NCBI RefSeq assembly: GCF_963576615.1
Contig: NC_088717.1
Span: 25,864,013-25,928,012 of the forward strand
Source of the DNA: Watersipora subatra
Lineage: Eukaryota > Bryozoa > Gymnolaemata > Cheilostomatida > Watersiporidae
Length of the DNA stretch: 64,000 bases
Direction: 5' to 3'
Shown here: piece after piece, positions 13,601 to 25,753 of the stretch
Position numbering within the stretch: the first letter of the stretch is position 1
How the letters are laid out: each line of letters opens with the position of its first letter
The notes under the pieces: generated by a model
The model's database searches: none
Told to the model about the DNA's origin: nothing
Seen by the model: the letters and a program-made list of their open reading frames with translations, nothing else
Position numbers and translations under genes: made by a program

Positions 13601-16600
13601 TGCTTTATTTTGTGTAAAGTTAGACTAATGCGAAACACTAATAATAGTAGGCTAGTGCTGCTATAAGCATTCCATGGTGTTGGATAACTGACCACTGGAA
13701 CCTGTCTTGAAGTCACTTTACTTTGACAGATTTTATTTTCATATAAAGTATATCTGATATATGTTTGTATCCTGATCTATATATATATATATATTTGTTA
13801 AAGTTTGTTTTCTGCCGTCTTTCGGTATGTCCAGCAATAGTTACTAATATTTTGGATATAAAGAATCCGTATCGCAGAATATTTGATTTCAGACCCTCCG
13901 GTTTGCCAGTTCGATGCCTCACTAATTCAGCCACACGAGCTTAATGGATTCATTAGGCGATATATGTCGCAATATGGGAGCTAATACGCTACCGCTTTCC
14001 GTCACGACGCAAAGTATGGCGTAACGTCATGAGAAGTGATAACTCTTATTAGTAGGCTTACTCCAATTTTCCATAGACAATGTGCCAGGCTAATAGGAAG
14101 TGGCAGGCAACTTTTTTTCCCTCATCGTTTATAAGCTGATTTTTAATACCCTGGCAACGCCGGATAGCACAGCTAGTGTTAGTATATGTTCTGATGTGTA
14201 TGTCTGAACTGTCTGAATTCACTTTGGCAAATAACTATTGGGAGCATATTTTCCTTTCACAACATGATATCATGAAACCGGATAACATGAACATGATGAA
14301 CATAACTAGGGCTGCCTTTGAGCAATCTTATGTATTTACAGCAAGCTTGTCATAAGTCCGCCTTGAAATTGCTCTTTCAATTATTATAACCCTCCCATCA
14401 ATATGTGATGATGTGAACCCACTATTATAGGAAACTACTGCTAGTCGTCAATGCAGCGCTGATCCCAGAAACAATCCTCATCTAGATTGATAGCGTAGAA
14501 TTAAATGTTATATGTTATTGCTAAGGTAAGACTATTAGAGTATATGGAGTACTCATCCGTGTGTCTGTAACCATGTGCCTTGTAGGGCAGCCTTTTCTGA
14601 TTTAGGTGCAATAAGTAAAATATGATGATAGATTTTTAGTGTTTTTCAAACTGGCAGCACTAAGAAAGATTAAAATAGACAGTAAAATAGTAACTTATTA
14701 CCGCTTTGCAGTGAAAACAGGCTCAGATCTATTTCTAATTTAAAAATTTTAGTTAAACATTTTATTTTTATTTTTTCAAAACTTTAATGATCCCATAGTA
14801 CTCTTTCTCTGTTCAAACCTCTCTTAGAGATCATGTTTTTGCAGACTGGAAGGGTCTGGCAAGCAGCGAGATGTGAAGCTGCGACGCACAGAGCCAGCAT
14901 TTAAAAACCTCCAACATCGCGCTGACAGTTTAAAGTTGATACTCGGGAGGATTCCAGCTGAGATAGCTGACAGAAAGAAGTTCCTAGATACAATCAAGTT
15001 TGTAAAACATATATGTTTTAGAATTAGTGACAGTCGACAGCTAATTTTATGGCAGCATCTAGATTCTAGTGGCTGACAGGCTTATTTGAGGCAGCATTTA
15101 ATGTCATCTTCTTTTATTTTTTCCTTATTCCCTTTTCCTTTTTTCCTCATTTCCTTTTATTTTCTATTCATCTTCTTTTATCTTCTTTTTATTTTATTTT
15201 AAAAAGTATCTCTCATGGGTTGCTAGCGACGAAACTAAACCACAATTTCCAAAGTGTGCATATCTCAGGAGCAGCAATCAAAGCTTGCGAAGAGCTGCCA
15301 CTTTGGTTAGCGACCTCAAAGAATTGATGTTGTGCCAGGTACTCCCTGCCTTGTGCGATTCCATTTTTCGCCTTTTGAATAATGGCTGAATCGATTGTAT
15401 ATGACAAACTGTAGTAAATAACTAAATGTGTCGCGGTCACAGGCACCATGGTTAAGTCGCAAGTCACGAAGTTGAGTTATCCGACTTTGAAGTCGCACCA
15501 ACTGAATTTATAATATTAGTAACGGTTTTGTAACACGTGCATCTGGACCAATCAAAGAGTGATCTTTCTGAATCTGAAGTCAGTTTAGCCAATAGAAGTC
15601 TTTAACCCTCAGAAAAACCTAATTAAAACCGTTGCTATGCTAAACAGGAAGTACTGAAAATTGGCGTCTGATAAACATAATCGTTTCTTTTTTGCCGATT
15701 TTAAAGATAACTCTGACATTTTGGACACTTTTAATGAGTACTTTGGTATTCCAACTGAGGTCAAAAGCAAAGTAAAGGAAATTACGATGATATTTTCCTA
15801 ATGATTCTTACAAGATTATTACAATGTTTAATTATAAGAATAATTATTCGATTTTATAACATTATTATAAGATGTAATTATAAGAATAATTATTTGAATT
15901 TCCAAGATCGAAGTATATAGTGACTGATGGTGTGCAATATGTTACTTTTGTTATTTTTCTAAGGATTTTGTTGATGATTTGGCTGTGCCTGATATCGCGG
16001 TACTGCCAAGCCATTTTTATTATCTGCAAAATTAAGTAATACATGTTCTTATAAATATACAGCTATTTCTATGACAACCAGCTAAAATCTGTTTAGATTT
16101 TTAAATTCAGCATAATTTTCTTAGATATAAATACAGAAATCTAGATAAATATCACAACTTCTTGATATTGGTTGCTATGACGTTTTGAAATGTAAACAAA
16201 ATTGTGCATTGGTTTTCGTTTCTCAAACTTTAAAACCAGTTTTCTCAGAACTATGTTTTCGCACTAATGGTAAATGTGTATTCAGTTTATTGATCATAAA
16301 ATCTGCTGTAATTAATCTAGCATCAGCATTTTTTTTGCAAAATAACTGAGAATTTTCTCCTTCTGCTAATGTAGATAACTCCAAGTCTTACAATCCCGAC
16401 TTAACCATGGTTTCTGTGATCATGACCCAAATATTGCACTCACTAACCACTTGTTGTTCAGTCAAATGCAAGCTCCAGTTGCATCTGACTGAACCAAATC
16501 AAGCATGGCTGGTTGCAAGTTTTTATGTTTTCATATTTTGGCTGCTTCGACCCAAAGCTTGCCATGTCAGAAGCTGTGTAACAGTTTAGTTGTTGTCACC

Positions 16601-19600
16601 TCCTAACAGAGCTGTGCTCAAGTACTTTTTTTCAGTTCAAGTAGAGTAAGCGAGTACTCAAAACAAAATCGAGTACAAGTACAAGTATACACATGTTTCT
16701 GCCTTCCGAGTACAAGTAGAGTATCACAACTTGATTCCGAGTACAAGTAGAGTATCACAACTTGGTTCCGAGTACAAGTAGAGTATCACAATTTGGTTCC
16801 GAGTACAAGTAGAGTATCACAACTTGGTTCCGAGTACAAGTAGAGTTTTCTCTCAAATTTCAAGTTGGAGTTTTCCTTCTGAATTTCAAGTACAAGTATA
16901 AAGTACATTAATCAAATATCAAGTACTTTTTATTAGATTAAAGTAAAACGAACAAACAAGTAAAACAACCAAATTAACTAGTACAGGTAGGCCTATATAT
17001 ATAATATGATAATGATTAGGTTATGATAATAATATGATAAAATAATATGATAGTATAACAGTATAATGTCCAACTATCCCCGGGTTCTAGTTTTCTTTAT
17101 TTATACTAAGACCTGCAGCCTGTTGCATTTGCAGAAAATGAGGTTCTCCAGAACGGCATCGCTCATTGAGGCGCGATGTGGCCTCATCAAGATGCCAGAC
17201 ACTTCTCACAGACACTTAACTATCATACCATGTTACTTGCACAACATTTCAGTAGTCTATGTGACCTTTGATTGACATTTCAATAAGAAAAAGCTCTTGT
17301 TCTAACATACATTACACACGTACAGAGTACAAACAGAGAAATTGTGGTGCTGAACAAAGCAGGTAGTACACAATACAAATTGGATCACAGTCTAGGTAAA
17401 GTAAAGAGAAATATTATGTGTCAACAGGGAGTTGACAACTCCCTGGTGCAAGTAAGAGTAGAGTATATTTGATGTAGAGTAAAGTAGAGTAGAGTATTTT
17501 GATGTAGAGTAAAGATTTTGATGTAGAGTAAAGTAGAGTATATTTGATGTAGAGTAAAGTAGAGTAGAGTATTTAAGTTTGCAAGTAGATTCCGAGTACT
17601 TTCTTCCCAAGGGAGTACAAGTAGAGTATATTTATCCCATATTATGGCCCCTTCGAGTAGAGTAGAGAGTAGTTGAAATCGGTACTCGAGTAGTACTTGT
17701 ACTCGAATTTGTACTCGAGTAGCACAGCTATGCCTCCTAACATGGGAACACTTTTGAGTTGCGCTTGAAATATTGAAACATCAATCTCAACGTCTCCCGC
17801 TCATTTGATTTTTAAGAAGCCGATGGAAAGCACTCAACCAGGAAGTTGCAGTGCTTGTTAGACTGTACTGCATGTAGAGTGTACAATTGGCTCAATTCTC
17901 CGCACCGCTTTCTATAGGCCGTGCCTAACAAACAAAGCTTGCGTTTTCAGTGCTTGCTATTCAAAAGCCTCATATATTTTCTCAGAACACATGGTCAACA
18001 ATACACCTTTGTGCATGTTATCAATGAAGAAAGGACTGCTTCTAGTGACAACAACATTTTATATTTATGAGCTCTCTCTGATTGGTCGGAGGAAGGGGTG
18101 GTAGGGAGAGTATAGAAGGCTCATGATGCCCCCCCCCGCTTTGTATTCAGTATGAAGCATTTATTCACGTAATGCTGTCACACTATCATGATCTTATCTC
18201 TTCGTAAAATATTTCTAGATCATTTACATTGGCTGCATAACTTGATGTCATAACTTGTTATAAACGTAACATACCCTAATTTGTTTCAGAGTTGTTTTCT
18301 CTTTTATTTTGCTTTCATTATTATTTGTGTTCCAGTCTGTGCAACACTGCATGCTTTTTCAACCTGCATATGTATAAATTAGCCTTTTCCTAAATTGGTT
18401 TAAAAAGGCCAATTAACTACTCTGATTTTCTTTTCACTTTTTGTACAAAAAAAGTGTGCAAACATACCAGCATACATATTGTGGTGTGAGTGACATGTCA
18501 ATATTATCTTGATGCAGCCAATCACATATCTAGAAGTATAGTTCCCTTTATTTTCCTTATTCATTTTCATTATTTTAATTCTCCGATTCATTAATTCTAT
18601 GAATAGATTTGTTTATATCGAAGAATGGTTTGCCTGGTAAACGATTACAGCGCATGAATCTCTGGGCCTTTCTAAGTGACTTTTTGCGGATAGACAATCT
18701 TGAACAAAAATAATTTCAAATGTTCTATTCGAATGGGTAGTTGATACAGCCTGAAATTATAAGCAAATAAGCGGTGCTATAAACTTAGAAATACATCTTC
18801 TTGTCTTGGAATGTATGTGTGCAATCTTACATGCATTTATATTTTTCTTTTATCGCTTCACAGTAGAAGACAAAAGGAGACACTGAACATACCATTTAAT
18901 TAGATTTGTCTACAATGCCAACCATTCTACTCTTGCTTTTTTCTGTTAATAAGCCAACTTCTTTGATAACTGTTCGGCTTTTTTTATTTATAATCACGAT
19001 CAATAGACCACATTTTCAGTAGCTGTATGAGACAGAAAAATATCATATTGTTAAAGAACACAAGCTAAAGTATATCGACCCTCGATGATTTATCATTCGC
19101 ATTATTATTCATTATCATTCGCGCGGTTTACTTAAAATTTAATAGTAATCCTTTTTCAATGGCGGCATCACCAGAATCTATGAGTTTGTCCCTCAAGTGG
19201 AACTGTTATAGTGCGTTGGATTCTGATTCTTGCACACTCAATACTTTGCCTTATAACTTATAGCATATACTGTTTTCTTGTAGAGACATTGCTCAGGCAA
19301 TAAAGCACCTGCTTGATTCTGTCAACGACTCTTTCACACAATTAAGTGTCATAGAAGACAGGAATAGACTCGATAAGAAAAAGCGTGACTTTGTTAAATA
19401 TTCCAAACGTTTCAGCACAACACTGAAGGATTTCTTTAAAGATAATAGGTAACATTGTCTACTTGCTTGTCATTTAAGAGCTTGTTTTAGGAGTGGTGGA
19501 TTGTGAATGAAGAGTTGTGTGCACGTGAAACTAGAGTCATTGATTTCCTAAACTAGACCTTGAGGATGTCATGGGTTACCATGGGTGTAGCTATAATATA

Positions 19601-22600
19601 AGTGCATGAAAAGTTGAAAGTCATTATCTTCTATCAGGTTATCTTGTACTAAGCCTGCGAGCTATTTAGTGGCATGTCTCAAAAGGTCTCAGGAAATACT
19701 TATGCCAACAATCTGGTGGCATATTATCGGTATTATCTTGTAACTTACATAAAATCAACCAGTTATCGTAACTTTGGTTGTTTCATACAACATATATGTT
19801 CCCATATTTGCAATGGCTGTAGCTTTTCATTTGTTAGTTGTTTCAATGGAGATTGCTGCAATTTTGTTGGCAGTAGAGCTGCTTAAGAACTCTTAGGTTG
19901 CATTTAGTGAGCTCTTTAGACTGCTCCAGGTTCTATACTGGCTGATGAATGCTGCGGATATATAAACTTCTATTTTATGAAATAGTATGCCATCTTTAAA
20001 TTTGGCATTTATTGTACTCAAAAGTGTAACCTTGGTCCAAAATCTTTTCTAAGTTCTCGGGATCATTTGCCTGTTAACAATTTTTGCCTCGCACGTATAT
20101 TACATATCATAACTCTTAGGGTATGTTTGAGTATTTCCGGAATGTAACCTTATAATACTGGTTTGTCATACACATGAATGCCGTGTTACTTTAATGCATT
20201 TCACCGGTGCGTGCTCCATGTTTGTTCCCGCTGTTCACTCTCTTTGACCTTACTAAACAGTGATACAGAGAAAAAGATGACTCAATGGTATGCAGGCAGT
20301 AGTGGCCATCGCTGCTGCAGCATCAACTGTGATTTCTGATAATTTCTGCTACCTAGCGTGCTGGACTAGCTAGCAGCCATTTGAGGGATGTCGGTCTTGC
20401 AATGCATAAATAATTAATCTAGATTTACCTCCCCTGCTAACTATAGCGGGTTAGTTAGCCAGCAGGAATAATTAGAACGTTGAGGTTTCACTGTGTGCGG
20501 ATAACGATGAGCTACAAGCATAGATGTAATAAACCCTTATATCTATTATTTTTATGGTTTATTATATCTATGGTTACAAGTCTCTGATAGCAACTGTCTT
20601 TGACTAAAATTAGGTCATTCTCTAAAACTTTGACCTTGCTAGAAATGCGATATTTGTCAAAAGATCGACTTTTTGGAATTTGCTCATCTCATCACACTCA
20701 ATAGGCTGCTGAGGTAGTAGTTGTACCAGCCATGGTAGAGGTTCGTTAATCGTGCTGGAGTGGATAGCCAAATTCCGAAATTTTACAATCTTAGTTTTCC
20801 ATTTTGTTTTTATGGACAAATCTAATCGCCTAACATTGGAGTGTAGCGCATCTGCTATGTTTATTGTTCTGTGATGATGAAAAACTATACTGACCACCAT
20901 ATGAATATTTTTATGGTAACTTTTCCAAGCAATGATTTTTCGATTGAATCGGCTTAAAATTTCTTCGCTATAATCATTACTATATTGTCTCAGTGGTTAT
21001 AAATTGGTCAAGCTATAGCTTTACTAAACTTGTAACATCGCATCATATTAACCATGATTATTTGCGTTACGGAAACAGACTAGGCGACATAAGTTTTAAT
21101 TGTTTGGTTTTTTGTGCTTGATAAGTCATGAAAATTCTTTTTAATAAGCATTTTAATTAAAGGTACATTCAGTAGTAAATAATTGTTCAATTTTTAGTTT
21201 GAAGTTTAGTTTTAATTTATTGTGATTTAACGGTTCTGCATTTGAAGTATTCCTGCTGGTTATTCTATTGTTTCACAATTTTATTAAAGCTGTCGGTTTG
21301 AAAAATCAGCCAATATATACCAGGCTAGCGCTGTTTCCTTTACAACCACGAATAGCTGGGACATGATTGTCAAACTACTCGCTATGTAATCATTTCCTGT
21401 TTCTTGCCACCACACAGTGAGAAGCAGATGATGAGGTAGGTTTGTAGAGTGTGAATGCTAGTCCAATACACTTTCTTGCAGGTTGATTTGCCATAGGCAA
21501 TCTTTGCTTAGCTCAGGTACTGTTCCCCTATTTCTCCTTCTCTCCCCAGATTGCTTGTTGTGCTAATCTTTGGAGGTCTATTTATCTGCTGCTTGTCTTC
21601 CAGCATTACCCCCTGTAGCGTAATTGGAGGTTGCATGATAACATTGGCTAGAGGACAATATTTTGGTAGTGCAATATGGAATTCCGGCAATATGGAAATT
21701 CGTTAATGTGTTGTGTATAATATTGACTCCATCTTTTCATTCACTCGTAGATGTCACATTTCCCAATTAGTGTCTGTTGTTTCATTCGGACATCAATGTT
21801 TTTATTTAATCGCAAACATAGTATTTCCTTGTTATTATTTTATCGTGTTGCTCTATTACTACATATATAGACAATTGAAGTAGGTATATTTGCTAACAGA
21901 GATATTTTTAATATGAATCTATGCGACTATCCAACTATGCCATAATAATATTTGCTAGAAATTATTACCGGTATGACATAGTTGATAGCAATCAATGGCA
22001 AATAATGGAAGGCTTTTGGGTAGCATCCTATGTGTTGTAATACAAGACAGCAAGATGAAGATGAGTGTGGTAAAAAGCTTTACAAACATCGAAGATGACA
22101 TAGATATTACTGAATGACAGACACTTCAGGATGTTATGAATATGGCAATGTCAAAAAGACGATGCATGGTAGTGAGGATGGACTGAATAATTATAAAACT
22201 AAATGGAAAACTGAACGGAATTCTTTCTGCAACGAGCACTATGCATGGTCTTAATTTAAAACTGGCTATCGCTTGTACCGGTTAAGATCTTTGAAGATTT
22301 CCATCTTCCATTGTACAGGATTTATTTAAAATCCGTTGTTGAAGGATACACCTTGCAAGAAACCTATCCTTCGGAGCGTCAACTGTTCATATTTTTTATC
22401 CGTTTTCATACATGGAAGTATGCTATGAAAGATCACAACGTTCATACCAGGAAAACGCTGTGATCAAAAATTGTTTGTTAAAAGGTTAACCGACGGATGG
22501 AGACCAGATGTAGCTGTGGATTGAGAAAGCTTTGCAGCTTGTTCTCATCACAACCTTGGCCTCCGAGCCTACAAATTGCCATTTGTTTGTTGCTAGGATA

Positions 22601-24704
22601 CATAAATGATAAAAACTCTTTTCACTCATTACCTCGTCAACATGGTCTTTATAGTTTTTTGACTAGATGTAGCTATGCATAAAACAAGTTTTGAGACTAT
22701 CATATTGGATATTGTTATTACGTGTTGCTTTTTGGCAAAAATACAAATACGAGTAGGACATGACAACAGAAGCACAGAGAAAGTGATACGTACTCTCGGT
22801 CGTGACTGAAACTTTTAGGACCAGGCTCTATGGACAAAACAAAACAGTATTCTACTGCAACTTTCTCTTGGTGTCTACATGAAGTTATATTTAGGGATGC
22901 ACAGGCTGGTGCTTTAAAGTGTCAAGAGCTACAGAGGCTGTCATGTTAAGGGGAGCCACACCTAAACCGACTAGAAGCTTCCGACATGGGACGATTAGGA
23001 TTGGAAGGGCAGTCAAAATAATAAAACCTTCAATCAATCGGTTATGCTTATTTTGGCTCAGCAAGACGCAGCCGAAGCTCATGTTTGACTGGACAACGCG
23101 CTATTAGCGAGTGCAAAATTCACTTTATCTCATCACATCTATTCAGCCATTATTCAAAAGTCAATGAATGGAATTGCAAGTATATGAGACAGGAAGTAGC
23201 TAGAACAACATTAATAGTCTGAGTTAGGCTCTAGCTAGAGCTGAGTAATGGTCGCTTTGGGCGCTGTAGTTCGGTATACTATGCACATCCTTTATCGACT
23301 AGACCAGTTCATCAGGCGTGTTGGCATTGTCTTCCCAATGCTTTCTGAATGGATGATCTTGTAATAGTATTTACTTCATTGATGCTTGTCTATGAAGTTC
23401 AACATTCAAGGCTAATTCTAGTCGTATAAAGAATTAGCATTTTTGTAATCCATGTTTTTCGTTTCCGACGGCTTTTAAAGACTAGAAATTGTATGAAATT
23501 GCGATGAAGACTGTTAGTGTAATAAAAATAAAATAACTTGATGCCAATGCTGGGTGCCAAAAACATGTCACGAACACAATATTTACATCGGCCTACATTT
23601 TTTGAAAGGTCCTGATAACTCTAGTAAGGATGTCCTGGTCTGTTATATATTAATTTATATCTATTTATATATTTCCTACTTTCACTTTCGATACACTTCC
23701 TTGAAAACGATTCTTAGTGAATAGCTCTAACATTTTTTCTCTCATTTTCACTGATTTATCGGCAAGTCTTCTTACATACAGTACCTGCTCTGCTCAGAAA
23801 TCAATATATTCCTATCATGAAAAGCTCAGCTACGAAGCTAAGCTAGAATTTTATTTGGGAGCGATATACCTTAGCTATGAATATATTCTGAATGCATGAA
23901 CTTGCAATTTTTCTACATAACAAGGAAGTAGTGTAAACTTGAACGAGTAAACTGTATGCTTCAGCTATTGTACACCTTGATTGAACCGCCTTGAAGCTTC
24001 TGATGGAATCAATTTGCAGATATAGTTTTTGCGTACAATTTAGTTGAAGGCATACATCCTGGATAGTTGGTGGTGCTTTTTTTGGTAATGATAATTTGTT
24101 GAAGCGCATGGGTGAATGTGGAAGCTAATAAATACCAAAAACATTTTCTTTGTATGTACTTAAGTCCACTTTGTATTATTAAATTGACCACTAGTAAGAA
24201 GGGCTATTGGTCTATTTAGATTACTGTAGTGTTTAGTCATGCTACACCTGACAATGTCACTACTTCAATATTGCATGGCAGACATGTATTGCACTAGACA
24301 GTACTTCACGCACTGATTGTCTAACACTCTTCTCACCATTATTCATCTGTTTATTAAAAACTTTGATTGCTTGTCACTGATTTAACAGTTGGTAAAATTG
24401 CTGGTTAAATTGTTGAGTACTCTGTACATGTACTTTGTTACCAGATTGCAATAATTACAGCTTTTGCTGACCATAACAACTTAGAATACATCATAATGAA
24501 CACATTTGGATAGGTTGTAATACGCTGCAGTATGACTCTTGCGTATATAAACTTGTCATTGCATGCTTTGAATAATTAGGTAATGTTAGTATGCTATTCA
24601 CAGACTTGAAAGACAAATATACATGTTGCAGGCGGAGTGCTGTTTATCTCAGTGCCAACCATTTAGTACACCAAACCAACCAGATACTGCTAGCTGTTGG
24701 ATAG
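7566..24704 (+). CDS. PDCD10: PDCD10 / CCM3 ortholog, complete, five coding exons
   Basis: The gene encodes programmed cell death 10 (cerebral cavernous malformation 3), a dimeric adaptor that binds GCKIII kinases (STK24/25/26), striatins in STRIPAK, CCM2 and paxillin-type LD motifs. The exons are 7566-7649, 9159-9316, 14845-14997, 19284-19448 and 24632-24704. Together they give 633 nt, 210 residues plus a TAG stop, against 212 in human. Junction phases are 0, 2, 2, 2 and all are consistent. Landmarks aligned with the family are the N-terminal helices through PTLIKEAF, the linker with FLDTIKDIAQAIKHLLDSV (residues 126 on), the lysine-bearing FVKYSK...TLKDFF segment of the FAT-like domain, and the end YLSANHLVHQTNQILLAVG. 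The start is the ATG whose product best matches the family length; an upstream in-frame leader is possible (see 7296-7404). It lies convergent with AGFG. Confidence 0.95.
9159..9316 (+). CDS. PDCD10: PDCD10 coding exon 2
   Basis: Residues 29-80. The acceptor is TCTTCTAG|CTG. The helix runs LEENSSASSPTLIKEAF to VDMAEAILK, matching the human LERVNLSAAQTL...FTESLLR stretch of the N-terminal dimerisation domain. The donor is CTCAA|GTATGT, phase 2. A TG/TA microsatellite begins only about 35 bp into the following intron. Confidence 0.92.
9340..9530. repeat. TA/TG/TATG microsatellite
   Basis: Mixed (TA)n, (CA)n and (TGTA)n simple repeat directly after the exon 2 donor of PDCD10. Open frames across it consist of tyrosine, isoleucine and cysteine runs and are not genes. 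Confidence 0.9.
9600..10150. repeat. Dispersed repeat family A, copy 2
   Basis: Shares a TTCAAACTTCA(C/T)ATC block and an AATGATTCGGTTATGA(C/T)ACAATTAATACGA-like block with 48600-48900. It contains four head-to-tail copies of a 16-bp CTCTCGATACTGGTAC unit at about 9886-9950. Confidence 0.6.
10288..10460 (+). mobile_element. tRNA-derived SINE, copy 2
   Basis: A B-box-like GTGAGTTCAAATCCATTC lies at about 10384-10401. The upstream GAGCAATGGTAACGATAAGAAC part resembles the head of the SINE at 1168. The tail is lost or replaced by a CTATAAC block. Confidence 0.5.
10600..10712 (-). mobile_element. tRNA-like SINE head, second type
   Basis: On the minus strand the sequence reads TCCCGGTGGTATAGTGGTTTATGC, an A-box-like start, followed 30-40 nt later by GAGTTCTAATCTCGAG, a B-box-like end. 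It has no intact cloverleaf, so it is a tRNA-derived repeat rather than a functional tRNA. Confidence 0.5.
10776..12120. repeat. 23-bp minisatellite with higher-order structure
   Basis: About 58 head-to-tail copies of GTACTAGTAATAATAATATGACT. Variants are a T-to-C change (CTAGC for CTAGT) and two copies shortened by three bases near the left end. The CTAGC variants are not random: runs of five normal units, two C units, six normal units and one C unit occur twice in succession between about 11160 and 11800. The last 14 or so units are uniform. The array lies in intron 2 of PDCD10. The period is not a multiple of three and no frame is open. Confidence 0.97.
12306..12356. repeat. Short inverted repeat
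   Basis: CATAGACCTATTAA and its complement TTAATAGGTCTATG flank about 20 bp. A small hairpin inside PDCD10 intron 2, of unknown role. Confidence 0.7.
12560..14844. other. PDCD10 intron 2, remainder
   Basis: No exon is seen. At 14050-14175 there is a fragment of repeat family D (ATAGACAATGTGCCAGGCTAATAG, then CCCTGGCAACGCCGG), also present at 32090-32335, 51215-51375 and 54085-54320. Confidence 0.5.
13775..13950 (-). mobile_element. SINE with tRNA-like head and TA tail
   Basis: On the minus strand GTGGCTGAATTAGTGAGGC resembles a pol III A box, followed by GGGTCTGAAATCAAAT in the B-box position. The element runs into a (TA)n tract at 13779-13794, a common SINE 3' end. Confidence 0.5.
14845..14997 (+). 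CDS. PDCD10: PDCD10 coding exon 3
   Basis: Residues 81 (completed)-131, with 132 split. The acceptor is TTTTTGCAG|A. The protein runs LEGSGKQRDVKLRRTEPAF, then LQHRADSLKLILGRIP and FLDTIK. It matches the family linker between the dimerisation and FAT-homology domains (RPEPEFQDL...ILSKIPDEI). The donor is AA|GTTTGT, phase 2, an acceptable but weaker donor. Confidence 0.95.
14998..16598. other. PDCD10 intron 3, left part
   Basis: A pyrimidine-rich tract (TTTTATTTTCCTT type) lies at 15105-15200. A 14-bp inverted pair, CCATGGTTAAGTCG near 15449 and CGACTTAACCATGG near 16397, brackets about 950 bp. Nothing here is recognisable as coding. Confidence 0.4.
16607..17732. mobile_element. Non-autonomous hAT-type DNA transposon with 8-bp TSD
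   Basis: The element begins CAGAGCTGTGCTCAAGTAC and its right end, read on the minus strand, begins CATAGCTGTGCTACTCGAGTAC. Both ends are flanked by CCTCCTAA (16599-16606 and 17733-17740), a perfect 8-bp target site duplication. The interior holds five 31-bp GAGTACAAGTAGAGTATCAC units (about 16708-16860) and AGTAAAGTAGAGTA repeats (17450-17600), subterminal repeats of the kind hAT transposases bind. No transposase frame is present, so it would have depended on an autonomous relative. Confidence 0.9.
17741..19283. other. PDCD10 intron 3, right part
   Basis: No exon, RNA gene or clear repeat seen. A C-run lies at about 18130-18138. Confidence 0.4.
19284..19448 (+). CDS. PDCD10: PDCD10 coding exon 4
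   Basis: Residues 132-186 with 187 split. The acceptor is TTCTTGTAG|A. The sequence DIAQAIKHLLDSVNDSF aligns with human DIASAIKDLLDTVNNVF, and FVKYSKRFSTTLKDFFKDN with FVKYSKSFSDTLKTYFKDG. This is the four-helix FAT-homology bundle that binds LD-type peptides and CCM2. The conserved lysines in FVKYSK and TLK are present. The donor is AG|GTAACA, phase 2. Confidence 0.97.
19449..24631. other. PDCD10 intron 4
   Basis: About 5.2 kb without a supported exon. A pair of overlapping opposite-strand open frames at 22891-23107 is unusually free of stops but matches nothing I recognise. The rest is AT-rich intron. Confidence 0.5.
24632..24704 (+). CDS. PDCD10: PDCD10 coding exon 5 with stop
   Basis: Residues 187-210 and TAG. 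The acceptor is TGTTGCAG|G. The C-terminus AVYLSANHLVHQTNQILLAV aligns with human [20 protein letters not shown]. It is only a few residues shorter than human, which is normal for the family. Confidence 0.97.
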
Positions 24705-25018
24705 ACCCGAGGCATAGCTATATCTTTCCCATAGACTGTCATCTGAAAGACTGTATCAACTGTAGAGAGCTATCTTACTATTGAAGTTCATCATGTGATT
24801 TGTGATATTTTACTCTTTCCATCAAAAATATGCTCACAAAATATTTAATATAGTTGTACACATACTGCCGGATCTGATGATTTTAGTACAAATTATTTAA
24901 TAAGTTCCTTAGAGCATCTACAATATGTGTGCATTAAGTTTTGACAATTGCAGCCTTGTATACAGCTTAGCTAGCAACTTCTATTTCATGCATTTATTTG
25001 AGAAAATTGTTAGTAATT

Positions 25019-25024
25019 AATAAA
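25019..25024 (+). terminator. Candidate PDCD10 polyadenylation signal
   Basis: First plus-strand AATAAA after the PDCD10 stop, implying a 3' UTR of about 330 nt. A second AATAAA occurs at about 25473. Unproven. Confidence 0.4.
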
Positions 25025-25077
25025 TATGGTTTAAGAAACTGTGTTTGTATAGACGTGTAACAACCAGGTGCAAAAGA

Positions 25078-25083
25078 TTTATT
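25078..25083 (-). terminator. Candidate AGFG polyadenylation signal
   Basis: Minus-strand AATAAA about 610 nt past the AGFG stop and only about 55 bp from the PDCD10 signal on the other strand. If both are used, the two transcripts end almost on top of each other. Confidence 0.35.
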
Positions 25084-25693
25084 TAAAAAATTGTATTGTT
25101 GCGCAAGCAACAAGCCCTTTATAAATAGCCTTGTTAATGCAGTTTTAAGACTTAGAATTAAAGGCAATGATGTGAGTTAATTTGAGCATTGACACCATAG
25201 ATAAAGTGGAATCACATAGAAGCAACTAGATGGCAGATGATAACCAGTAGTTCAAGTACAACAGCAACCCTTTTCATTTAGTAAAGCTCGCAGACCAGAA
25301 GATAAAACTCAGTTAAAGGGGTTGGGTGTAGACAGCGTCTGGAAAAAGCACCTTGAAACATCGTATCAGTGTGATAATTAAAAAAAAGGTAAGTGCTTGA
25401 ATTCCAAGCTTCAAAATAAACAAAATATATATAAGACAACGTAGCTGTTAGGCAACTGTGAATACAACATTCAATAAAATAGCACTAGGGAGGGAGGGCG
25501 GACAACAGACACCCTGTACACGAACTATCGCAGCGCAATGATCTCGACTCATCAAGAAATACAAGCTTGTCTAAGTTTGAAGCACAACCATCGTCCAGGG
25601 TACAATTGCCTGGTGCGTTAAGTCTTGACAGAGCTGGACAGGTAGATAGTAGTAAGACCCAGGCAGGCAGGCGTAACACAGCTAGGAAGCAAC

Positions 25694-25753
25694 TCAAAGG
25701 AAAGGGTTAGTTGACATTGATGGCTGCTGAGCTGGAGCTGCTGGAGTCTGTGC
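25694..25753 (-). CDS. AGFG1: AGFG coding exon 10 with stop
   Basis: Residues 513-531. The acceptor is TTTGTAG|GCA. The peptide AQTPAAPAQQPSMSTNPFL ends in the same STNPFL-stop as vertebrate AGFG1, which fixes both the frame and the end of the gene. The NPF is an EH-domain ligand. Confidence 0.95.
   Translation of the reverse strand, partial: AQTPAAPAQQPSMSTNPFL

Noticed and set aside
22891..23107. Overlapping opposite-strand open frames of 63 and 62 codons
   Set aside because: No recognised motif, no splice partners, and they lie inside PDCD10 intron 4.
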